Shown: piece by piece, positions 50,370 through 56,982 of the stretch
Position numbering within the stretch: the first letter of the stretch is position 1
How the letters are laid out: each line of letters begins with the position of its first letter
Source of the DNA: Solirubrobacteraceae bacterium
GTDB lineage: Bacteria; Actinomycetota; Thermoleophilia; Solirubrobacterales; Solirubrobacteraceae
Direction of reading: 5' to 3'
Assembly: GCA_031177685.1 (NCBI GenBank)
Contig: JAPSGI010000006.1
Location: forward strand, 124,001 to 188,000
DNA length: 64,000 bases
Translations under genes and position numbers: made by a program
Notes under the pieces: generated by a model
Told to the model about the DNA's origin: nothing
Database searches by the model: none
Seen by the model: the letters and a program-made list of their open reading frames with translations, nothing else

Positions 50370-51373
50370 CGGCGCGCGCGCGCGGCCGCGGCTGGCGGCG
50401 TGCCGCGACCGCCGGGGCGGTCCTCGCGGCGCTCGCCGCGTGCGGCGCCGGCCCGGGCGGCGGGCGCGGCGACGGCGAGGCGCCGGCCGGCGCGGCGCGC
50501 TTCGACCGCTGGATCCCGCTGCGCGCGGCGACGCTGGCGCGCACCGAGGTGGCGGCCGCGCGGGTCGGCCGCTTCATCTACGTGGCCGGCGGGTTCGTCC
50601 CGAGCGGCAACGCCACCACCGCCGCCGTCGAGCGATACGACATCGCCCGCAACCGCTGGACGCGCGTGCGCGACATGCCGCTGCGCCTCAACCACCCGGC
50701 GGCCGCGGCGCACGGCGGCTTCCTCTACGTGCTCGGCGGCTACACCGCCGACGCGGCGCTGGCGGGTGAGACCAACGCGTTCCTGCGCTACGACCCGCGC
50801 CGCGACCGCTGGACGCGCATGCCGCCGATGCCCACGCGTCGGGGCGCGCTGGCCGCCGGGGTGGCCGGCGATCGCCTGTACGCGGCGGGCGGCGCGAGCG
50901 GCGGGCGCCCGCTCGCGCGCCTGGACATCTTCGACTTCTCGCAGCGGCGCTGGCGCCGCGGTCCCGACATGGCGGTGCCGCGCGAGCACGTGGCCGGCGC
51001 CGTCTCGGGCGGCGCGTTCTACGTGCTGGGCGGCCGGCCCGGCGACCTGGCGGTGGCCGAGCGCTACGTGCCCGGCCGCCGGCGCTGGCAGCGGCTGCGC
51101 GACCTGCGCACGCCGCGCAGCGGCATCGCCGCCGCCACCGTGGGCCGCCTAGTCGTGGTGTTCGGCGGCGAGACGTCGCGCGGCACGATCCGCCCGGTCG
51201 AGGCGTTCGACCCGCGGACGGGCCGCTGGCGCGCCCTGCCCGGCATGCGCACGCCCCGCCACGGCCTCGGCGGCGCCTCCCTCGGCCGCCGCGTGTACGC
51301 GCTGGAGGGCGGCCCGCAGCCCGGCTTCGCCTTTTCCCGCGCGCTCGAGGCGCTGGACGTCCGCGGCGGCTGA
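50366..51373 (+). CDS. Kelch-repeat lipoprotein
   Basis: 335 residues. The N-terminus is a lipoprotein signal (basic residues, then GAVLAALAACGAG with the lipobox LAAC, Cys26), so it should be anchored on the outer face of the membrane. From ~50 to the end are six Kelch blades with the recurring pattern of Gly-Gly and a downstream Trp (FIYVAGGFV...NRWTRVRDMP; FLYVLGGYT...DRWTRMPPMP; and so on). A beta-propeller for protein or glycan binding is expected. GTG is coupled to the small Cys protein. Confidence 0.85.
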   Translation: MTARARGRGWRRAATAGAVLAALAACGAGPGGGRGDGEAPAGAARFDRWIPLRAATLARTEVAAARVGRFIYVAGGFVPSGNATTAAVERYDIARNRWTRVRDMPLRLNHPAAAAHGGFLYVLGGYTADAALAGETNAFLRYDPRRDRWTRMPPMPTRRGALAAGVAGDRLYAAGGASGGRPLARLDIFDFSQRRWRRGPDMAVPREHVAGAVSGGAFYVLGGRPGDLAVAERYVPGRRRWQRLRDLRTPRSGIAAATVGRLVVVFGGETSRGTIRPVEAFDPRTGRWRALPGMRTPRHGLGGASLGRRVYALEGGPQPGFAFSRALEALDVRGG

Positions 51374-51397
51374 CGCGGGGCGTCACGTCGCGGCCCG

Positions 51398-51414
51398 CTC
51401 GCGGGTTCTTCCCG
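51398..51414 (+). promoter_or_regulatory. Upstream block CTCGCGGGTTCTTCCCG
   Basis: It ends 1 nt before ATG 51416 and recurs with a single change (TACCG for CCCCG-like end) at 52206-52222. Part of it forms a GCGGG/CCCGC hairpin. Confidence 0.35.
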
Positions 51415-51415
51415 C

Positions 51416-52171
51416 ATGCAGCGCGAAAGGCGTCAGGTGGTGCGCTGGCTGCCGTGGGTGAGCTGGGCCGGCATCCTGGCGGGCGTGCTGGCGCTCGTGG
51501 TGATCTCCACGCGGCCGGACACCCACCGCGTGACGCGCGCCGTGACGCCCGAGCCGCCGGGGCCGGTCGTGCCCGACGTGGACGGCATGCGGGTCTCCCA
51601 GGCACGCGAGGCGCTGGAGCGCGCCGGATTCTGGGTGCGCACCGCGCACGAGCCGTCCGCGCGCACGCCACGGGGACGCGTCTTGGGCACGTCGCCGCCC
51701 GTGGCCACCCGGCTCGGCGTCGGCGCGCAGGTCACCGTGCTGATCTCCAGCGGCCGGCCGCGCGTGCGCGTGCCGTCGCTGCAGGGCACGCGCCAGGGAA
51801 CGGCCGAGGCGCGGCTGCTGCGCGCCGGGTTCCGCGTGGTCGTGGTGCGCCGCGAGACGCCCGATCCGCCCGGGATCGTGGTCGACCAGTCTCCGGAGGC
51901 GGGGCGCCACGTGCGCGCGAACGCCGTGGTGCGGGTCGCGGTGGCGGCGCGCGCGGCGCCGGTTCCGGTCCCCGAGGTCACAGGACTGGGCTTCGAGGAG
52001 GCCGTGGAGACGGCGTCCGCCAGCGGGCTGGCCCTTGCCTTCGAGCACCGCCGCGCGCGCCGCGCCCAGGACGTCGGGGTCGTGCTCGCGCAGTCGCTTG
52101 CGGCCGGCCGGCGGGTCCCGCGCGGGGTGCGGTTGACGCTCACCGTGGGCGTCGCGCGGCCGCCCCGCTGA
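51416..52171 (+). CDS. Membrane-anchored PASTA-domain protein
   Basis: 251 residues. One N-terminal transmembrane helix (WLPWVSWAGILAGVLALVVI, residues ~11-30), then three PASTA modules: ~50-112 (VPDVDGMRVSQAREALERAG), ~114-180 (VPSLQGTRQGTAEARLLRAG) and ~182-248 (VPEVTGLGFEEAVETASASG). PASTA modules bind peptidoglycan or beta-lactams in serine/threonine kinases and penicillin-binding proteins; here no kinase or transpeptidase domain is attached, so it may be a wall-binding anchor. Confidence 0.85.
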   Translation: MQRERRQVVRWLPWVSWAGILAGVLALVVISTRPDTHRVTRAVTPEPPGPVVPDVDGMRVSQAREALERAGFWVRTAHEPSARTPRGRVLGTSPPVATRLGVGAQVTVLISSGRPRVRVPSLQGTRQGTAEARLLRAGFRVVVVRRETPDPPGIVVDQSPEAGRHVRANAVVRVAVAARAAPVPVPEVTGLGFEEAVETASASGLALAFEHRRARRAQDVGVVLAQSLAAGRRVPRGVRLTLTVGVARPPR

Positions 52172-52187
52172 ACGAAAGTCAAATCCA

Positions 52188-52201
52188 CCGAAAGATTTCG
52201 G
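52188..52201. promoter_or_regulatory. Palindrome CCGAAAGATTTCGG
   Basis: Perfect 6-bp arms with a 2-nt centre, between the PASTA gene stop and the metallophosphoesterase promoter. It covers the predicted -35 region and could be an operator. Confidence 0.4.
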
Positions 52202-52205
52202 GCGT

Positions 52206-52223
52206 CTCGCGGGTTCTTACCGT
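52206..52223 (+). promoter_or_regulatory. Promoter region with CTCGCGGGTTCTTACCG and -10 TACCGT
   Basis: TACCGT at 52218-52223; transcription would start near 52230, leaving a ~50-nt leader with GGGAGG (52269-52274) 6 nt before GTG 52281. The block CTCGCGGGTTCTTNCCG matches 51398-51414 upstream of the PASTA gene. Confidence 0.45.
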
Positions 52224-52280
52224 TGTGCGGGAGCGCCTCGTCGCTCCTGGCAGGGGCTGCACCCGGACGGGAGGACCAGC

Positions 52281-54020
52281 GTGAACAGCAAGCTCGCATT
52301 GACCGCGGCGGCAATCGCCGCGCTTTGGGCCACGGCGCCTGCCGCAATCGCCGAGCCCACTACTGAGGACCGCACGATCGTCGGCGACGTGCAGGCTGCC
52401 TATTCGGAGCTGCGCCGCGGCGACGGCTGGCAGCGCGTCGTGCGCGAGGACCTCGTGACGGCCAGCGCCACGCGCGCGACCGGACGCACCTCGCTGACCT
52501 ACTTCGGCCAGCTGACCGACTTCCAGCTCTCGGACGAGGAGTCGCCTGCGCGTGTCGAGTTCCTTGACATCTCGGGCTCGCCGGCCACGGCGGCGCACCG
52601 TCCGCAGGAGGCGCTGGTCGCGTTCATGACCGACCAGGCCATCCGCGCGGTCAACTCGTTCGGCACCAGCGCCATCACCGGCGCGGCCCTGGAGTACAAC
52701 CTGATCACCGGCGACCAGGCCGACAACATGCAGCGCAACGAGGCCGAGGCCGTCGTGAAGCTGCTCGAGGGCGGCCAGGTCACGACGAACTCGGGCGTCG
52801 AGGACCTGTGCAACTTGCGTCCCGGCGAGGCCGCGAAGTACACGGGCGTGCAGGACCACGACGACTACTACGAGTCCGGTGACCACTACGACCCGGAGAA
52901 CCCGATCGGGCGCTACAGCGCCTGGCCGGTCTACCAGAACCTGATGGACCGCGCCCAGCTGCCGTTCTCGGCGGCCGGTTCGGACGTCCCGACCTACGTC
53001 ACGTTCGGCAACCACGACAACCTGCAGCAGGGCAACCAGTGGTCGAACGCCTCGTTCGAGGCGATCGCCACCGGGTGCGCGAAGGTGTTCGCGCCGGTGC
53101 CCCTCAACCAGCAGGCGAACCTGATCAACGGCCTCGGCACGTCGCCGCAGAACGTGTTCAACGTGCCGCCCGACCCGGCTCGCCAGATGGTGGACAAGGC
53201 CCAGTACAAGGCGCTGCACGACGACCCGGCGTCCAACGATCACGGGTTCGGCTACGTCGATCCGGCCGAGAACGCCGCCTCCAACGGCGCGGCCAGCTAC
53301 TACACCTGGGAGCCCAAGCCGGGCCTTCAGCTGATCTCGATCGACACGGTGTCCGAGGGCGGGACGACGGGTGACTCCGCCAGCGGGAACATCGACGCCG
53401 CGCAGTGGGCGTGGCTCCAGGGCGTCCTGGACGCCAACGAGTCCGAGCCGGCGGCCACGCGTGACCTGGTGATCCTGTTCGGGCACCACCCGGAGCGCAG
53501 CCTGACGGCGCAGACGCCGGACGAGTTCGCACCGCCGTGCACGGGCGTCAACGACGCGCACGGGCACGACGCGAACCCGGGCTGCGACATGGATCCGCGC
53601 ATCTCGACGCCGCTGCGCCACGGGGACGACCTCGTGGCTGAGCTGCTCGAGCACCCGCACGTGATCGCATACGTCGCGGGCCACACGCACGAGCACAAGA
53701 TCATCCCGTTCGCGCGTGCCGACGGCAGCGGCGGGTTCTGGGAGATCGAGACGTCGGCGATCGTTGACTGGCCGCACCAGGCCCGGCTGGTCGAGGTGAC
53801 CGACAACGGCGACGACACGCTGTCGATCTTCGGCACCCTGATCGACCATCTCGGCCCAACCACCGCGCCCGCGCCCGGCAACGCGAGCGGGTTCAACCGG
53901 CGCGAGCTGGCGTCCCTGGGGCGCACGTTCGGGTTCAACGACGAGCAGGCCGGCGGCGGCACCGGGGAAGGGACCCCCGCGGACCGCAACGTCGAGCTGC
54001 TGCTTCCCGACCCGCGCTAG
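52281..54020 (+). CDS. Secreted metallophosphoesterase
   Basis: 579 residues. A signal peptide (MNSKLALTAAAIAALWATAP, cleavage after AIA) is followed by a calcineurin-like domain: FGQLTDFQLSD (first metal Asp, with Gln where DxH is usual), TFGNHDN (GNHD), ILFGHHPERS and YVAGHTHEH (GHTH). This DxQ variant with a large insert between the first and second motifs (residues ~100-240) resembles a secreted actinobacterial subfamily of phosphoesterases. Ends with a Gly/Glu linker and short tail. GTG 52281 has a strong GGGAGG. Sequence is less extremely GC-rich in its middle, with many Asn/Gln. Confidence 0.88.
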   Translation: MNSKLALTAAAIAALWATAPAAIAEPTTEDRTIVGDVQAAYSELRRGDGWQRVVREDLVTASATRATGRTSLTYFGQLTDFQLSDEESPARVEFLDISGSPATAAHRPQEALVAFMTDQAIRAVNSFGTSAITGAALEYNLITGDQADNMQRNEAEAVVKLLEGGQVTTNSGVEDLCNLRPGEAAKYTGVQDHDDYYESGDHYDPENPIGRYSAWPVYQNLMDRAQLPFSAAGSDVPTYVTFGNHDNLQQGNQWSNASFEAIATGCAKVFAPVPLNQQANLINGLGTSPQNVFNVPPDPARQMVDKAQYKALHDDPASNDHGFGYVDPAENAASNGAASYYTWEPKPGLQLISIDTVSEGGTTGDSASGNIDAAQWAWLQGVLDANESEPAATRDLVILFGHHPERSLTAQTPDEFAPPCTGVNDAHGHDANPGCDMDPRISTPLRHGDDLVAELLEHPHVIAYVAGHTHEHKIIPFARADGSGGFWEIETSAIVDWPHQARLVEVTDNGDDTLSIFGTLIDHLGPTTAPAPGNASGFNRRELASLGRTFGFNDEQAGGGTGEGTPADRNVELLLPDPR

Positions 54021-54031
54021 CGGGCCGGAAG

Positions 54032-54739
54032 CTAGGGGCGGGGGCGGTCCCGGAGTCTGACTCCGGCGGCCGCCCCCAACCCCATGGCGCCGAGCACGAT
54101 CGCCAGCGACAGGAGGGGACTGGAGGCCTCCGAGCGCTCGTCGCGCAGGGCGTCCGCGCTGGGGATCCACTCGAGCAAGCCGGCGATGCGCACGCGGCGC
54201 TCGCCCACCCGGACGGGGACCGACCAGCGGCGAATCGTGCGCCGGGCGCCGCCCTCGCCCACCACGGCGGGCCGCGCGCGCGTCATCCACTGCGCGCGGT
54301 GCTCATTCCAGCGCCACGGGCCCGGTTCGGCCAGGCGCTCCCAGCGGGGCGCGGTCCGTGGCCGCGCGAAGGCGGGCACACGCACCCGCGCGTAGCGCTC
54401 GGCCGAGCGCCAGGCGGTGGGGGAGTGGCGGTTGACCTCCACGCCGGCGGGACCGAGCCGGAACATCGGCTCGCCGAGGGTGCCGAGCACGACCAGCGGC
54501 TGCCGGCCGGTCCAGCGCAGCTCGAGCAGGTCTTGGTGGCCGAGCATCCGTACGCGCAGGCCCGGCACGGTGGGCTCGACGCGGGTCACGCGCGAGAAGT
54601 AGCTCTCGCGGTCGCGCGCCGGGATGAGGTCGTTGCGCGGGATGGGACCGGTCTTGGGCGGCGGCGGGCCGTGCGCCGACGCGAGGGCGCCCGTGGCCAG
54701 CCACGCCACGGCGCCCGCCGCCGCCGCGCTGCGCCTCAT
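54032..54739 (-). CDS. Exported membrane-anchored protein, unknown function
   Basis: 235 residues. A signal peptide (MRRSAAAAGAVAWLATGALA, then SAHG) leads into a soluble domain with LLELRWTGRQPLVVLGTLGE, FRLGPAGVEVNRHSPTAWRS and WRWNEHRAQWMTR, and the C-terminus has one transmembrane helix (SLAIVLGAMGLGAAAGVRLR). I do not recognise a domain. It is coupled to the HupE/UreJ-like gene by ATGA (54736-54739), so the two may form a membrane unit. Confidence 0.75.
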   Translation of the reverse strand: MRRSAAAAGAVAWLATGALASAHGPPPPKTGPIPRNDLIPARDRESYFSRVTRVEPTVPGLRVRMLGHQDLLELRWTGRQPLVVLGTLGEPMFRLGPAGVEVNRHSPTAWRSAERYARVRVPAFARPRTAPRWERLAEPGPWRWNEHRAQWMTRARPAVVGEGGARRTIRRWSVPVRVGERRVRIAGLLEWIPSADALRDERSEASSPLLSLAIVLGAMGLGAAAGVRLRDRPRP

Positions 54740-55428
54740 ATGCCCACCCCCGTGGCGAGGAAGACCAGGAACGTGGTCCCGGCGGCGAGGAAGGCGCAGC
54801 CGGCGGGGATGCGCTGATGCTCGGGGAGCGGGAAGGCGCGCGCGGCCGTTAGGATGCCCACGAAGGCGAGGAGCACGGCGACCTGGCCCGCTTCGACGCC
54901 CGCGTTGAAGCCCAGGACGGAGGGCCACAGCTCGTCGCCGGGCAGGCGCAGCTCCTGCAGCAGCGAGGAGAGTCCGAGGCCGTGGGCCAGCCCGAAGGCG
55001 AGCGCGGGGCCGCGCGGGTCCGTGCCGAGCCACCGGTGCGACGAGCCGAAGGCGATCTGCGCGCCCACGAAGCCCACGCTGAGCGCGATCACGGCGTCCA
55101 CCAGGTCGCCCGGCACGGCGAGGCCGGTGACGGTCGCCCCGATCAGCGTGGTGCTGTAGGCGACGGCGAACAGGCCCGCCAGGCGCGCCACGTCGCGCAG
55201 CCCGGCGCACAGGACGGCCAGCCCCAGCAGGAACAGGACGTGGTCGTAGCCCAGGAGTATGTGCTCGGCGCCGTAGCGCGCGAAGTCGACGGCCAGCCCG
55301 AAGCCCGCCTCGCCCTCGGGAGCGGCGGCGGACCCGGAGTGCGCCCGCGCGGCCGGCGCGCACGCCAGCAGCCCGGCCGCCATCGCGGCCAGGGCTCTGA
55401 GGCCCCGTCCCGTCCCGTCCCGACCCAT
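54736..55428 (-). CDS. HupE/UreJ-like membrane protein
   Basis: 230 residues. A signal-like N-terminus is followed by seven hydrophobic helices. The family motif GAEHILLGYDHVLFLLGL (His-rich, metal-binding) lies at ~53-70, and GFVGAQIAFGSSHRW with LAFGLAHGLGLSSLL further on. HupE/UreJ proteins are nickel or cobalt permeases in hydrogenase and urease loci; this second group occurs without those enzymes in many actinobacteria. No hydrogenase genes are near, so the metal link is inferred. Confidence 0.8.
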   Translation of the reverse strand: MGRDGTGRGLRALAAMAAGLLACAPAARAHSGSAAAPEGEAGFGLAVDFARYGAEHILLGYDHVLFLLGLAVLCAGLRDVARLAGLFAVAYSTTLIGATVTGLAVPGDLVDAVIALSVGFVGAQIAFGSSHRWLGTDPRGPALAFGLAHGLGLSSLLQELRLPGDELWPSVLGFNAGVEAGQVAVLLAFVGILTAARAFPLPEHQRIPAGCAFLAAGTTFLVFLATGVGI

Positions 55429-55485
55429 GCGCCAATAACGGGACGCACCGCGCGTACGTAACGCGGCGCGTCCCGCGCGCGCGAC

Positions 55486-55971
55486 CTAGGCGACCGGCAG
55501 GCGGTCCTGAACGCGCTCGCGCGCCTCGTCGAGGCGCCGGCCGACGTCGCGCTGCGTGGAGCGCAGCTCGCGCTCCGCGTTGCGGCGGTTGCGCCGGATG
55601 GCCTGCTCGCCGCGGCGCTCGAACTTGCGCAGCTCGCGCTGCGCCCGCTCGCGGTCGGTGTACTTGCGCACGGTGTCCGCGAGGTTGTCCCGGGCCGTCA
55701 GCACGGCGCCCACGGGGATGTAAGCGGCTCGGCGAACCTGCGTGCCCACGGCCGACAGGCGCGCGGACTCCGCGTCGGCCCGGCGTGCCGCGGACGTCGC
55801 GCCGCGCTCGACCGTCGTCTGCGCGCTGCGCGCGGTCGCCCCGGCCTGGCTGCGCGTGGAGCGCGCCGAGGCGCGGGTCGAGCGGCCGCTGCGCTTGGCC
55901 GCGTTGCGCTTGCGTGTCGCGGCCGCCTTCTTGCCGGCCGCGCTGCGCTCGGTCTTCGTCTGAGTCGCCAT
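55486..55971 (-). CDS. Basic Ala/Arg/Lys-rich protein, possible nucleoid protein
   Basis: 161 residues, highly basic. The N-terminal ~60 residues are Lys/Ala/Arg/Ser/Thr rich without a fold (AAGKKAAATRKRNAAKRSGR), like bacterial H1-like or HU-tail sequences. The rest is helical: RRAAYIPVGAVLTARDNLAD, then heptad-like charged helices (RAQRELRKFERRGEQAIRRN). No family certain. It is divergent from the HU gene, sharing a 146-bp control region, consistent with a DNA-binding or chromatin role. ATG 55971, GAGGAG 14 nt upstream. Confidence 0.65.
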   Translation of the reverse strand: MATQTKTERSAAGKKAAATRKRNAAKRSGRSTRASARSTRSQAGATARSAQTTVERGATSAARRADAESARLSAVGTQVRRAAYIPVGAVLTARDNLADTVRKYTDRERAQRELRKFERRGEQAIRRNRRNAERELRSTQRDVGRRLDEARERVQDRLPVA

Positions 55972-56013
55972 CGTCGTGGTCAGTGCTCCTCTGTTTTCGG
56001 GTTCGCGGTATCA

Positions 56014-56027
56014 CGAACATGTGTTCC
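56014..56027. promoter_or_regulatory. SOS-box-like CGAACATGTGTTCC
   Basis: CGAAC-ATGT-GTTCC, one mismatch from the LexA consensus, in the HU/basic-protein divergent region. A CCGCAT-CGC-ATGCGG inverted repeat (56029-56043) follows directly. Confidence 0.35.
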
Positions 56028-56117
56028 CGCCGCATCGCATGCGGAAACACGGGATTCGAGGTCCGTCCGGCGGGGCCCGTAGCGTCCGTGCGACCCCTCA
56101 GAAGGAGGAGAGACGAC

Positions 56118-56393
56118 GTGAACAAGTCAGAGCTCATCGAGCAGGTCGCGTCCCGGACCGACAGGACCAAGGCCGACGCCGCCGAGGCGGTGGACGCGGT
56201 GCTGCGCACGATCGAGGAGAGCCTCGGCCGCGGCGCGGAGATCTCGATCACCGGCTTCGGGAAGTTCCACGTCGCCGAGCGCGGCGCGCGCACGGGCCGC
56301 AACCCGCGGACCGGCGAGACCATCGAGATCCGGGCCAGCCGGGTGCCGCGCTTCAGCGCGGGGGCGGGCCTCAAGCAGGCCGTCAACCGCTAG
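56118..56393 (+). CDS. hup: HU-family DNA-binding protein
   Basis: 91 residues. VNKSELIEQVASRTDRTKAD, AVDAVLRTIEESLGRGAEIS, then GFGKFHVAERGARTGRNPRT (the DNA-intercalating arm with Gly-Phe-Gly-x-Phe and RNPRTGE), ending ASRVPRFSAGAGLKQAVNR. It has the standard length with no C-terminal Lys-rich tail, so the tail function may lie with the divergent basic protein. GTG 56118 has AAGGAGG at 56102-56108 in a leader of >50 nt. Confidence 0.93.
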   Translation: MNKSELIEQVASRTDRTKADAAEAVDAVLRTIEESLGRGAEISITGFGKFHVAERGARTGRNPRTGETIEIRASRVPRFSAGAGLKQAVNR

Positions 56394-56405
56394 CTCGCAG
56401 CTCCC

Positions 56406-56909
56406 TCACTCCGCGCGCCCGCGGGCCGGGTGGTCGCGCGCGATGCCCGGGTGGACGCCGGGCCGGTCGACCTGCTCGGCCTGGATCTTCTGCAGCAGGT
56501 CGATCAGCTGCTCGCGCTCGGCCTCGTCGAGGACCGAGCACAGGCGGCTCTCGACCTCGACCGCCACCTTCGCGGCGCGCGCGAGCGCCCGGCGTCCCTC
56601 CGGCGTCAGATGGAGCGCGCGCACGCGGCGGTCCCCGGGATCGGGCCGCCGTTCGAGCATCCCGCGCTCCTCCAGCGCGTCCACGAGCGCGACCATGCGG
56701 CTGGGTGGGATTCCCAGCTGCTCCGCGAGTGCCTGCTGGGACTGACCCTTCGCGGCGGCGACGAAGCGCAGCAGAGACCACTCGCGGGGCGAGAGCCCCA
56801 CCGGCTCCAGGGCGTCCGAGAACCGGCCGGAGGTGACGAACCCGAGCTGCGACAGCAAGAAGCCCACGCTGCGTGGCGAGCGGTCCGGGGAGGTGGGCAG
56901 GTCGGCCAT
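56406..56909 (-). CDS. MarR-family transcriptional regulator
   Basis: 167 residues, winged-helix dimer: VGFLLSQLGFVTSGRFSDAL, LSPREWSLLRFVAAAKGQSQ, QALAEQLGIPPSRMVALVDA (recognition helix), LERRPDPGDRRVRALHLTPE (wing, conserved D-x-R). It is divergent from the MMPL exporter gene. An inverted repeat ATGTTC-G-GAACAT at 56908-56920 overlaps its own start codon and -10 box (TAATGT), so autorepression is likely, and control of the exporter gene is expected by the arrangement. Confidence 0.9.
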   Translation of the reverse strand: MADLPTSPDRSPRSVGFLLSQLGFVTSGRFSDALEPVGLSPREWSLLRFVAAAKGQSQQALAEQLGIPPSRMVALVDALEERGMLERRPDPGDRRVRALHLTPEGRRALARAAKVAVEVESRLCSVLDEAEREQLIDLLQKIQAEQVDRPGVHPGIARDHPARGRAE

Positions 56910-56920
56910 GTTCGGAACAT
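56908..56920. promoter_or_regulatory. Probable MarR operator ATGTTCGGAACAT
   Basis: Perfect dyad (6-bp arms, 1-nt centre). It overlaps ATG 56909 and the -10 TAATGT (56917-56922) of the MarR gene, in the gap shared with the MMPL exporter gene. Confidence 0.6.
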
Positions 56921-56982
56921 TACCGGCGCAACGATTCTTGCTATGAATGTTTCAGCGCGGTAACGAACCGATTGGAGTCGCC

